Shown here: piece after piece, positions 1-7,702 of the stretch
Layout: every line of letters begins with the position of its first letter
How positions within the stretch are numbered: position 1 is the first letter of the stretch
Source: Magnetospirillum sp. ME-1
GTDB lineage: Bacteria > Pseudomonadota > Alphaproteobacteria > Rhodospirillales > Magnetospirillaceae
DNA: 64,000 bases
Assembly (NCBI RefSeq): GCF_002105535.1
Contig: NZ_CP015848.1
Span: 310,001-374,000 of the forward strand
Reading direction: 5' to 3'
Translations under genes and position numbers: made by a program
Notes under the pieces: model-generated
Databases searched by the model: none
Told to the model about the DNA's origin: nothing
Seen by the model: only the letters and a program-made list of their open reading frames with translations

Positions 1-586
1 CGATCGCCTCGGTGAAGTAGGTCCGGTCGCGGTAATTGGTGCCGACGAAACTGTCCTCCCGACCGCCGTTGCTGGCGGCGATGGCGTCACCCGCCGGGTT
101 GATCAGCCAGATGACGCTGACTGCCCCGATGTCCTCCACCGACCCGGCCAGGGAGCGGTTGAGTTCCGCAAGGCGCCGGTCGGCGGTCAGGATCTCCTGG
201 CGCCGCGCCATGGGCAGCGACGCCAGGTCGGGGCGGTCGCCATACCGTCTCAGGGCGTCGAGAACCGCGCGATCGCGGCCCAATGCCGCCGGAATGCCGT
301 GGAACACGGACAGAGTCCGCTGAAGCCCCTGCGTCATATCCTCGCTGCTCTGACGCAGGTTGGCCTGCACATGCCTAAGGGAGTCCGAAGCCCGCCAGGC
401 GACGTACTCCCCGGAAACCAGCCAGCAGACACCGAGCCAGAACACGATCGCCGCGGAGCAAAGGGCGAAGAACTGCCGGGAAAGACCCGGCTCGGCGGTG
501 ATGCCGATCAAATCCCCAGCGCTCGCGGCGACGCCTCGGCCGGCCTGGCTGTTCTGGCACTCGGTGAACGGGACTTGGGATTCCAT
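1..586 (-). CDS. Cache-domain sensor protein, N-terminal part (runs off the window)
   Basis: This minus-strand gene starts at an ATG ending at 586 and leaves the window at base 1, so only about 195 N-terminal residues are visible. A stop codon lies in frame upstream and no other ATG is available. A hydrophobic segment at about residues 38-57 should be the first membrane anchor. The following extracytoplasmic region ends in SFVGTNYRDRTYFTEA, which resembles the ligand-facing strand of double-Cache (PDC) sensors such as DctB. The missing C-terminus probably carries a kinase, GGDEF or chemotaxis output, which cannot be decided here. It diverges from the histidine kinase gene at 771, and 184 bp lie between them. 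Confidence 0.7.
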   Translation of the reverse strand, partial: MESQVPFTECQNSQAGRGVAASAGDLIGITAEPGLSRQFFALCSAAIVFWLGVCWLVSGEYVAWRASDSLRHVQANLRQSSEDMTQGLQRTLSVFHGIPAALGRDRAVLDALRRYGDRPDLASLPMARRQEILTADRRLAELNRSLAGSVEDIGAVSVIWLINPAGDAIAASNGGREDSFVGTNYRDRTYFTEAI

Positions 587-770
587 GATCTGTCGCCCGC
601 ATATGGCCGAAAGCGCCGGACAAAAAGGTTACTCCATGGCGCATCTTTCGATGCTACGCATTTTGCCGGACCCTGAAAACGGGAAAGAATGCCTTAGTCT
701 GGGTTGGTTTGCATAGGCCAGCCACTCCACCTGAGGTACACTGTCCGGCTGTAACGCCTTGGGGGAAGGA

Positions 771-2819
771 ATGAGGAAAGCTCCGCGACCATCGCGTCTC
801 GCCGGAATCTCGCCCTTGGGAATGTGGAGCATATCCATCGGGCTGGTGCTGATCCTGGTCGGGCTGATGGGGTTCCAGGTCCAGGCCAGTTACCGCCGGA
901 CCATCGATGTGGCCCGCGACAACATCGCCGATACCGCCCGCATCACCGAAGAGCAGGTGCGTGGCAGCCTGCGCGTGGTCCGCCTGATGCTGCGCGCCAT
1001 CGCCGAAGCCCCCCGCAACGACCCCAACCTGCTGCGGCGCTTCATGGCGACCCGTGCCAGGGTGGTCCCCGAGATCCGACAGGCCTTCATCGTCAACGCC
1101 GCCGGAATCGTCACGATCTCCACCCTGCCCCAGGTCGAGGGCCGCGACACCTCGCAGCGCCCATTCTTCACAGGGGCGCGCGATATCCCCACGGGGCAGG
1201 ACATCTATGTGTCCCCCCCCCTGCCCATCGGACAGGACGGCAACATGGTGATCATGGTGTCCATGCCGCTCGGCGGGGCGGATGGGCAATTTGACGGAAT
1301 TGCCGTCGTGTCGCTGGAACTGGGGTATTTTCAAGGTCTGCTGAAGTCCGTGCATACGGGCGAGGAGGGGGCCGGCGCGTTGCTGGTCACGCCCGAAGGC
1401 GACATCATCGGCCGCGACCCCGACCCCGAGCTCTATGTGGGCAAGAACATCGCCAAGGGCGGCGCCTTCGCCATGCACCGCCAGTCCGGCGGGACCGAAA
1501 ACACCTTCGTCCACGTCACGGTCACCGACGGCAAGGAGAAGCTTTCCGCCGTCCGCACCCTGCGGGAACCGGCATTGCCCCATCTGGTGGTGATCGTCGG
1601 CCGCCCGCTCGACGGGGTCCTGGCCCCCTGGCGGAGCGAAGCGCTGACCATCGCGGCGGTGATCGGTGCGCTGGTCGTCGTCATTTTCGGCCTGACCGCC
1701 CTGGCCGGGCGACATCTGGTCGCGCTGAAGGCCAGCGAGGAACGTTACCGCGGCCTGATCGAAACTCAGAACGATCTGGTGGTCCGCTTCGCCCTGGACG
1801 AGCGCCTGGTGTTCGCCAACGAGGCCTTTGCCGTCGCCCACGGCCAGGACCTGGGGACCGTCATCGGCCAGTCCTGGCGGAATTTCGTCGACGAGCAGGA
1901 CCACGCCGTCACCGCCCAGGCCATCAACGACGTCCTCCAGCCTCCCGGCTTCCGCGCCACGGTGGAGAACCGCATGAAGATGGCGGGCGGCGGGCGCTGG
2001 ATATCCTGGGAGGGCGCCGCCATCCGCGACATGGCCGGCCATATCGTCGAAGTCCAGGCCGTGGGCCGCGACATCACCGATTGGGTCGAAAACCGCGACC
2101 GCCAGTCCGCCCTGGTCCGCGATCTGGACAAGTCCAACCGCGAATTGGAGCAGTTCGCCTACGTGGCATCCCACGACCTGCGTGAACCGCTGCGCATGAT
2201 CACCAGCTATCTCGGCCTGATTCAGCGGCGCTACGAAGCCGCCCTGGACGAGGACGGACGCCAGTTCCTCGACTTCGCCCGCGACGGGGCCACCCGCATG
2301 GACCGCATGGTTCTCGACATGCTGGAATTTTCCCGCGTCGGCCGCGTCCGCGATCCCCTGACCCGCGTCGATCTGGCCGAGGTCATCGCCATCGCGGCGA
2401 GAAATCTGGAACTCCCCATCCAGGAGAGCGGCGCCACGCTGTCGGTTCCCCAAGGCCTGCCGGCCGTCACCGGATCGGCTGGCGAGTTGATCCGCCTGTT
2501 CCAGAACCTGATCGGCAACGCCGTGAAATACCGCCATCCCGACCGGCCTCCGGCGGTGGCGGTCTGGGTCGAGCGCCATAGGGATGGCTGGGTCTGTACC
2601 GTCGCCGACAACGGCATCGGCATCGCGCCGGAATATTTCGACCGGATCTTCGACATCTTCCAGCGCCTGCACGCCCGCAGCGAGTACGAGGGGACCGGCA
2701 TCGGGCTGGCGCTCTGCCGCAAGATCGTCGAACACCACGGCGGACGCATCTGGGTGGAATCCGAGCCGGGCCAGGGCTCACGCTTCCGCTTCACCCTGGC
2801 CGGCGGGGATGAGGCCTGA
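771..2819 (+). CDS. Cache-PAS hybrid-less sensor histidine kinase
   Basis: Membrane sensor kinase of about 682 residues. The order is a transmembrane segment near residues 17-37, an extracytoplasmic Cache-like region to about 280, a second membrane segment near 290-312, a PAS domain at about 320-435, a HisKA domain with the phospho-acceptor in ASHDLREPLR, and an ATPase domain with N box FQNLIGNAVKY and G boxes ADNGIGI and GTGIGLA. All catalytic motifs look intact. No receiver domain is attached and no response regulator lies beside it, so the partner is elsewhere. The ATG at 771 is preceded by GGGGGAAGGA; an in-frame TTG at 759 is an alternative start. The 3' end overlaps the opposing yqeB-like gene by 42 nt. 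Confidence 0.88.
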   Translation: MRKAPRPSRLAGISPLGMWSISIGLVLILVGLMGFQVQASYRRTIDVARDNIADTARITEEQVRGSLRVVRLMLRAIAEAPRNDPNLLRRFMATRARVVPEIRQAFIVNAAGIVTISTLPQVEGRDTSQRPFFTGARDIPTGQDIYVSPPLPIGQDGNMVIMVSMPLGGADGQFDGIAVVSLELGYFQGLLKSVHTGEEGAGALLVTPEGDIIGRDPDPELYVGKNIAKGGAFAMHRQSGGTENTFVHVTVTDGKEKLSAVRTLREPALPHLVVIVGRPLDGVLAPWRSEALTIAAVIGALVVVIFGLTALAGRHLVALKASEERYRGLIETQNDLVVRFALDERLVFANEAFAVAHGQDLGTVIGQSWRNFVDEQDHAVTAQAINDVLQPPGFRATVENRMKMAGGGRWISWEGAAIRDMAGHIVEVQAVGRDITDWVENRDRQSALVRDLDKSNRELEQFAYVASHDLREPLRMITSYLGLIQRRYEAALDEDGRQFLDFARDGATRMDRMVLDMLEFSRVGRVRDPLTRVDLAEVIAIAARNLELPIQESGATLSVPQGLPAVTGSAGELIRLFQNLIGNAVKYRHPDRPPAVAVWVERHRDGWVCTVADNGIGIAPEYFDRIFDIFQRLHARSEYEGTGIGLALCRKIVEHHGGRIWVESEPGQGSRFRFTLAGGDEA

Positions 2820-3590
2820 GACGATGCCCGCCACCGCCTCGGCGATGCGCCGCGGCCGCTCGTCGATTCCCGACAGCTTGACCTCGCCCGGACGGGGGTC
2901 GATCTCGGCGATCTTGTTGCCGGTCTCCACCGGCACCCCGTCGTGGGTCAGCCCCCGCACGATGCCGTCGAAGGGCGCCACCACCATGGTGTCGCCGACC
3001 CTGGCCACCACCTCGCCCGCCTTGACCCGCTGGCCGATGGCCGCCTCGGCCCGCAGGATGCCGGAGACGGGCGCGTAGCGGAAGCGCGAGCGGGCCTGCC
3101 CCAGCACGGCCCTGGGCTCGCCGGCCAGTTTCAGGGTGCTGCCGCTGCGCACCACCTGGCCCAACCGATCCCACGAGGTCTCCACCGCCACGTCCACGTT
3201 GCCGCCGACGGTGCAGCCCGGCCCCATGCCCACCACCAGCGGCGCCAGGCCCATTTGAGGTTCGGGGACCTGCTGCTTGTTCATGCGGGCATCCACCAGC
3301 ACAGACCAGGAGCGCCCCGCCACGGCCTGCGGAAACTCCATGGCGAGAAGGGGAATCTCGTTCCTGGCCCAGACGTCGCCGATGTCTTGCAGGGTCTCGA
3401 GACGGCGGGCCTGAAGGCCCTCGAACGCCACGGCGCCATGAAAATATGCGTCCGAGAAGGCCATGCGCCGACGGATGGCGATGGGCGGCCGGGACGATTG
3501 CAGCGCCACCCGGCATCCTTCCCGCGCCAGATACACCGCGACCGCCGAAGCGATCTCGCCGGTGCCTCTGATCAGGACCTCACTGCCCAC
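2778..3590 (-). CDS. yqeB: EF2563/YqeB-type selenium-dependent molybdenum hydroxylase accessory protein
   Basis: A 270-residue protein with an N-terminal Rossmann-like stretch (RGTGEIASAVAVYLAREG) and a C-terminal half with a lipoyl/biotinyl-like swivel pattern (PVSGILRAEAAIGQRVKAGE, then VVAPFDGIVRGL). This layout matches the EF2563/YqeB family, which is linked to maturation of selenium-dependent molybdenum hydroxylases. The GTG start at 3590 overlaps the end of the upstream TetR gene by 11 nt, so translation is probably coupled. No selD, molybdenum hydroxylase subunit, XdhC-like or MocA-like gene is in the window, so the substrate is unknown. The family call rests on remembered sequence style, not a search. 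Confidence 0.7.
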   Translation of the reverse strand: MGSEVLIRGTGEIASAVAVYLAREGCRVALQSSRPPIAIRRRMAFSDAYFHGAVAFEGLQARRLETLQDIGDVWARNEIPLLAMEFPQAVAGRSWSVLVDARMNKQQVPEPQMGLAPLVVGMGPGCTVGGNVDVAVETSWDRLGQVVRSGSTLKLAGEPRAVLGQARSRFRYAPVSGILRAEAAIGQRVKAGEVVARVGDTMVVAPFDGIVRGLTHDGVPVETGNKIAEIDPRPGEVKLSGIDERPRRIAEAVAGIVSGLIPAGQGEAEA

Positions 3591-4188
3591 GGCGACCCAT
3601 CAAGCCGCCCAGCACCTGATCGGAATAGATGGCGATGACCTGCTCCTTGCTGAGGCGGCCATGGGGGCGGAACCAGGTGCAGACGCCGGTCAGCATGCTG
3701 AGGATGCCATAGGCGGCCACATGGGCGTCGCCGCAGGAAAACAGCCCGGCCGCCTCGCCCTGATCGAGGATATCGATCAGGCGGCGCTCGTAGCGCCGGC
3801 GCAGGGTGACGATCTCTTCGTAGTGATTGGGCTCGAGCGAGCGCAGTTCCGACGCGCCGATGAACACCTCGCGCTTGCGCACGATGTGATAGGTGACGTG
3901 AAAGGCCACGAAGGCCCGCAGCCGCTCCTCCGCGCCTCGCCCCTCCACCGCCGCCATGGCGGCGTCGAACTGCAGGAACAGCTCGTCCATATGGGCGCGG
4001 ATCAGGTCGTAGAGCAGGTCTTCCTTGGTGCTGATGTGATTGTACAGCGAGCCGACCTGGATGCCCACCTCGGCGGCCAGCTGGCGCAGGCTCATGGCTT
4101 CGAAGCCATGCTCGTAGATCAGCTTCAGGCCCGCCTTGCGGATGGCCTCCATGGTGCGGGGGCCGTGGGAACCGATGGTGCGGGCCAT
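3580..4188 (-). CDS. TetR/AcrR family transcriptional regulator
   Basis: A 202-residue one-component regulator. The N-terminal helix-turn-helix is typical of TetR (AGLKLIYEHGFEAMSLRQLA, then GIQVGSLYNHISTKEDLL), followed by an all-helical ligand and dimer domain. The ATG at 4188 is chosen over the in-frame ATG at 4212 because the longer start would put codons inside a 52-bp inverted repeat that looks like this regulator's operator. The downstream yqeB-like gene overlaps it by 11 nt, so the two form one transcription unit and TetR probably controls both, by autorepression. The ligand is not evident. Confidence 0.88.
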   Translation of the reverse strand: MARTIGSHGPRTMEAIRKAGLKLIYEHGFEAMSLRQLAAEVGIQVGSLYNHISTKEDLLYDLIRAHMDELFLQFDAAMAAVEGRGAEERLRAFVAFHVTYHIVRKREVFIGASELRSLEPNHYEEIVTLRRRYERRLIDILDQGEAAGLFSCGDAHVAAYGILSMLTGVCTWFRPHGRLSKEQVIAIYSDQVLGGLMGRRGQ

Positions 4189-4198
4189 GCTTGTCCTA

Positions 4199-4250
4199 GT
4201 GCACTGATTCATTCAGACGGTACACCGACCATCTGAATGAATCAGTGCAC
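4199..4250. promoter_or_regulatory. 52-bp inverted repeat just upstream of tetR, probable operator
   Basis: Two 23-nt arms, 4199-4221 and 4228-4250, are inverted copies with a single mismatch and a 6-nt spacer. The repeat lies 11 bp upstream of the tetR ATG at 4188. It contains two inverted CAGAYGGT half-sites, at 4214-4221 and 4228-4235. Position and symmetry fit a TetR-family operator; binding is an inference. Confidence 0.6.
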
Positions 4251-4277
4251 AATTCGTTGATTTTGTGGGCCGATTCA

Positions 4278-4315
4278 CCAGACAGATGGTTCATGGCCAT
4301 GAACCATCTGTCTGG
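4278..4315. promoter_or_regulatory. Perfect 38-bp palindrome between response regulator and tetR
   Basis: Every base of 4278-4315 pairs with its mirror position and there is no spacer. It carries inverted copies of CAGATGGT (4283-4290 and 4303-4310), the same octamer found in the tetR-proximal inverted repeat. It begins 10 bp past the stop of the response regulator gene at 4325, so it could also end that transcript, but no U-tract follows. A second TetR site is the preferred reading. Confidence 0.5.
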
Positions 4316-4324
4316 ATCGGACCA

Positions 4325-5047
4325 CTAAGAGGCTTGACGGGCGCGAGCCTCGACCGGTGCGGCGAAGACATAGCCCACCGAACGGACGGCGCGCACCGGC
4401 AGATTCTCGCCGGTGGCCGAGTTGACCTTGCGCCGCAGCCTCGCCATCACCGCATCGATGCTGCGGTCGTCGTAGCCGCCGATGCTCTTGCCCAGCGCGG
4501 CGGCGATGTCGTCACGCGCCACCGAAGCCCCCGGCTCCTGGGTCAGGGTCTGCAGCACCCGGTACTCGGCGTTGGTGAGCGGCACCCGCTGGCCCGACGG
4601 CGTGATCAGCGACCAGCTGGCGGCATCGAAGCCCCAGGTCTGGCTTCCTTCTTCGCGGCCTTCGCGCTTTTCCTCGGCCACAGGCTCGTTCAGGCGCCGC
4701 GTCAGGCTGTGGATCACCGCCTCCAGCTCCCGGAACTGCACCGGCTTGACCAGATAGGCGTCGGCGCCGGCGGTCAGGCCCAGGACCCGGTCGTCCAGTT
4801 GCCCGCGGGCGGTCAGCATGATGATCCCCACCTTGCTGGCCGAACGCAACCGGGCGGCGATGGAAAAGCCGTCCTCGCCCGGAAGGTTGACGTCCAGCAC
4901 CAGCAGGTCCGGCGCGAAATCCGGCAGAAGGGCATCCATTTCCGTTCCCGACCCGGCGCGCTGGACATTCATGCCCACCAGGGACAGATAACGGCAGATG
5001 GATCCGCACAGATCAGGATCGTCCTCAACGACCATAACCTTGATCAT
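4325..5047 (-). CDS. OmpR-family response regulator
   Basis: A 240-residue response regulator. The receiver has the acidic pair in VEDDPD, the phospho-acceptor aspartate in LLVLDVNLPG, the TAR switch region in IIMLTARG and the conserved lysine in YLVKPVQ. The C-terminal part from about residue 140 is a winged-helix DNA-binding domain (LTNAEYRVLQTL, then RSIDAVMARLRRKV, then VRAVRSVGYVF). It lies 62 nt downstream of the 7TM histidine kinase on the same strand, so the two are a cognate pair. Its targets are unknown; the divergent outer-membrane receptor gene next to the kinase is a reasonable guess. Confidence 0.95.
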   Translation of the reverse strand: MIKVMVVEDDPDLCGSICRYLSLVGMNVQRAGSGTEMDALLPDFAPDLLVLDVNLPGEDGFSIAARLRSASKVGIIMLTARGQLDDRVLGLTAGADAYLVKPVQFRELEAVIHSLTRRLNEPVAEEKREGREEGSQTWGFDAASWSLITPSGQRVPLTNAEYRVLQTLTQEPGASVARDDIAAALGKSIGGYDDRSIDAVMARLRRKVNSATGENLPVRAVRSVGYVFAAPVEARARQAS

Positions 5048-5109
5048 AGAACTCCCCCCGCGGCGACAAACTTATCGAGCAATAACAGCATACTTTGCAC
5101 GCCACCGAG

Positions 5110-7584
5110 CTAGCGCTTTGGTATTACACTATTTGGCGGCAGAGCCGCATTCCGAAACAACCATATCTCGAAGACGGCTCCCCGTCCCCGCTCACTGTCC
5201 ACGGATATGGCGGCCCCGTGCAGGTCCATGATCCGCTTGACGATATATAGCCCAAGGCCTGCGCCGCGCACGCGGTCGGACTTGGTGGAGCGGTAGAACT
5301 TCTCGAATATCCTCGCCTGCTCCTCGACGGCGATCCCCGGCCCCTGGTCGGCGATCCGAACCCGGACCGCGTCCTCCTCGGCGAAAACCTCGATGGTCAC
5401 CGGGGAGTGGCTGGGCGAGAACTTTAACGCATTATCGATCAGATTGGAAAACGCGATCCGCAATAAAGTTGAATCGGCCATCACATCCGCCCGCTTCGAC
5501 ATATGCAGGACAAGATCGCGCTCACCGGCGAAGGGCCGCTTGTCGTCGCAGATATCGGCCAACATGCGAACCACATCGACCCGATCGGCGTGCAGCTGCA
5601 TGGCCGACGAGTCGATCCGGTCGTCGGCCAGACAAACGTCGATGAGTTCCGACATGCGCCGCACGGCCCGGCGGATCTTCGCCACTTCCTCTTCCGCTTC
5701 CCCGTTGGCGCGCAGATAGATGTTCAGCAATTGCGAGGCAGCCTCGATGATGGCCAGCGGAACCCTGAATTCGTGGGAGATCATGGCCAGGAAATTGCGC
5801 TGCTCGCGCATGGCCTGGCGCTCCGCCTCCAGCGCCGCCTCGGCGCGGCGCCCGGTCAGCCTCAGGGCTTCCTCCAGCTGCTTGCGGGTGGTGATGTCGT
5901 TGAGGCAGGTCAGAGCGCAATCCTGGCCGCCGTAATCGAAACGCACCACCGACAGCAGGACCCAGCGCTGCATGCGCGGCATCCGCCGCAGGCGCATTTC
6001 ATGGCCAAGGACGGCGCCGGTCTGATGGATCTGGGCGATGATTGCCGCCCGTTCGGCCGGCTCGGCGTAGAATTCGGTGCTCATCAGCCCGACCGCCTGA
6101 TCGGCCGGAACATTGATCAGCTCGGCGGCCGGTCCGTTCAGGTAGATGATCTTTCCATCGGGAAAGCCCGTGACCACCATGGGGAAGGGGGCGGCCTCGA
6201 GAATGGCGCGCACTTGGCGCTCGCGATCGGTGACTCGGTTCTCGGCGGCGCGACGCTCGGCGATTTCCCGGGCAAGGGTGGCGTTCGACTCGGCCAGTTC
6301 CCGGGTGCGCAGGCCGACCCGCTCCTCCAAGGCCCGTTCGATCTGATAGGCCGCCTCCAATTGCTGCTGTCCGGTGCGGCGGCGTTCGGCCTCGATGCCC
6401 GCGTTGTGCCACACCAGCCCGCAGCCGATGAGCAGCATGTGGGTGCCGGCCGCGAAATGAGCGGCCATATCCATCTCGAAGGGCGTGGCGACGAGGCCGA
6501 GGACACGGGCCACCACCGTCATGTTGACCATGATGGGAAGCAGGAAGGCCACCATGTACCATCTGGCCACATTGTCGCCGGCCAGGGCCCGCTTCATGGC
6601 GAGAAAGGTGGTGATGAAGAACGACAGCAGGACCACCGACTGAACCACCGGCGCCGCCAGCCAGTAGAAGCCCAGCGGCACCGACAACGCCGCCCACTGA
6701 CCGCCTCGGCCCGCCCAGGTGTAGATCCGCTCCATCCGGGGAAAGTGCCGCCTGAAGTCCAGAACCTGCGCCGCGAAAACGATGCCGCCGCCGATGGCCA
6801 GGCAGGTGGAAATCCCCAGCAATTGGTCGGCCACCAGGGGAAAGGAGGGAAGGATCATCTGGGACGCGAAGCCGCCGATGGCCAGATACATGAGCTCCAG
6901 CGGAACCGCATAGGCAAGAAATGTGAGATGCAGCCGGTCCCGCCCGACAGCGAACTGCACCAGCGCGAACAGAATGATGACGATCGTCGCGCCATGGGCC
7001 AGGCCGTGCGCCAGATCCCGATGGGCGGTGCTGAGGGCGAAGCCGTCGGGCGACAGAATGCGCCCCGTGACGTTGACGGTGCTGCTGGATTTGATCCGCA
7101 GGTAGACCCGGTGCGGCAGATCGTCGTCCAGGCGGACCGGAAAGACGAAGGTGCGATAGGGTACGGGCCTGGCGTCGAAGCGGACGCGGTCGCCGACGGC
7201 AAAGGTGCGTAAGCCCCCCCCCGCATCCTCGATGAACAGGCTGACCTCGTCCAGATAAGGGGGCTCGATCTCCAGCAGCCAGTGGGAGGGGACGCCGGCG
7301 CCGCGCCGGATTTCGGTCCGCAGCCACCAGGCGGCGCCGTCATAGCCCGCCGCGAGATCGCCAGAAAGCGGCGTGAACCAGATGGCCGCCTCGGATTTGG
7401 TCACATCGTCGATGTCGAGCGCGGCGGTCGGGTCGCGCAGCGCCGACCAGTGGCCGGCCAACGGCGTCACGCTGGTCTCGCCAAGAAGCGTCACACCGGC
7501 GAAAGCCCGCCCTCCGGCGAACACAGCCATTCCGAGCATCACAAACAGGGCCAGCGCGGCTCTTGCCACCCCTTTCCAACGCAT
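5110..7584 (-). CDS. 7TM-DISM sensor histidine kinase
   Basis: A large membrane kinase of about 824 residues. It has a signal peptide ending near AFAG, an extracytoplasmic beta-rich 7TMR-DISM extracellular-2-like domain (WWLRTEIRRGAG, then YLDEVSLFIEDAGGG), and seven predicted membrane helices from about residue 185 to 390. A coiled coil (AAYQIERALEERVGLRTREL), a PAS domain, a HisKA domain (AMISHEFRVPLAIIEAA) and an ATPase domain (FSNLIDNALKFS, ADQGPGI, GAGLGLYIVKRI) follow. The ATG at 7584 has GGGAGG 11 nt upstream and starts directly on the signal peptide; the open frame extends further but without homologous-looking sequence. The response regulator at 4325-5047 is downstream. 7TM-DISM receptors usually sense small molecules, often carbohydrates or metabolites. 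Confidence 0.92.
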   Translation of the reverse strand: MRWKGVARAALALFVMLGMAVFAGGRAFAGVTLLGETSVTPLAGHWSALRDPTAALDIDDVTKSEAAIWFTPLSGDLAAGYDGAAWWLRTEIRRGAGVPSHWLLEIEPPYLDEVSLFIEDAGGGLRTFAVGDRVRFDARPVPYRTFVFPVRLDDDLPHRVYLRIKSSSTVNVTGRILSPDGFALSTAHRDLAHGLAHGATIVIILFALVQFAVGRDRLHLTFLAYAVPLELMYLAIGGFASQMILPSFPLVADQLLGISTCLAIGGGIVFAAQVLDFRRHFPRMERIYTWAGRGGQWAALSVPLGFYWLAAPVVQSVVLLSFFITTFLAMKRALAGDNVARWYMVAFLLPIMVNMTVVARVLGLVATPFEMDMAAHFAAGTHMLLIGCGLVWHNAGIEAERRRTGQQQLEAAYQIERALEERVGLRTRELAESNATLAREIAERRAAENRVTDRERQVRAILEAAPFPMVVTGFPDGKIIYLNGPAAELINVPADQAVGLMSTEFYAEPAERAAIIAQIHQTGAVLGHEMRLRRMPRMQRWVLLSVVRFDYGGQDCALTCLNDITTRKQLEEALRLTGRRAEAALEAERQAMREQRNFLAMISHEFRVPLAIIEAASQLLNIYLRANGEAEEEVAKIRRAVRRMSELIDVCLADDRIDSSAMQLHADRVDVVRMLADICDDKRPFAGERDLVLHMSKRADVMADSTLLRIAFSNLIDNALKFSPSHSPVTIEVFAEEDAVRVRIADQGPGIAVEEQARIFEKFYRSTKSDRVRGAGLGLYIVKRIMDLHGAAISVDSERGRGAVFEIWLFRNAALPPNSVIPKR

Positions 7585-7702
7585 GGTCCAGTCGCCTCCC
7601 CCGCCCCGCCTATGCAACCGGTACACCGAAGACCGAGACAGTGCAATGGTTGTGGCCGGATTACCTTGCCTTTCGCAGGGTGATCCTATTACCTCTATCG
7701 TC

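Noticed and set aside
654-2738. Long minus-strand open frame opposite the histidine kinase
   Set aside because: The plus-strand frame encodes a complete Cache-PAS-HisKA-ATPase protein; the opposite frame is His/Gly/Asp-rich shadow sequence without motifs.
4189-4212. Longer TetR start at 4212
   Set aside because: It would place the first codons inside the 52-bp inverted repeat, and the extra residues are not TetR-like.
5503-7212. Long plus-strand open frame opposite the 7TM kinase
   Set aside because: Antisense shadow of high-GC codons; the minus strand has all kinase motifs.
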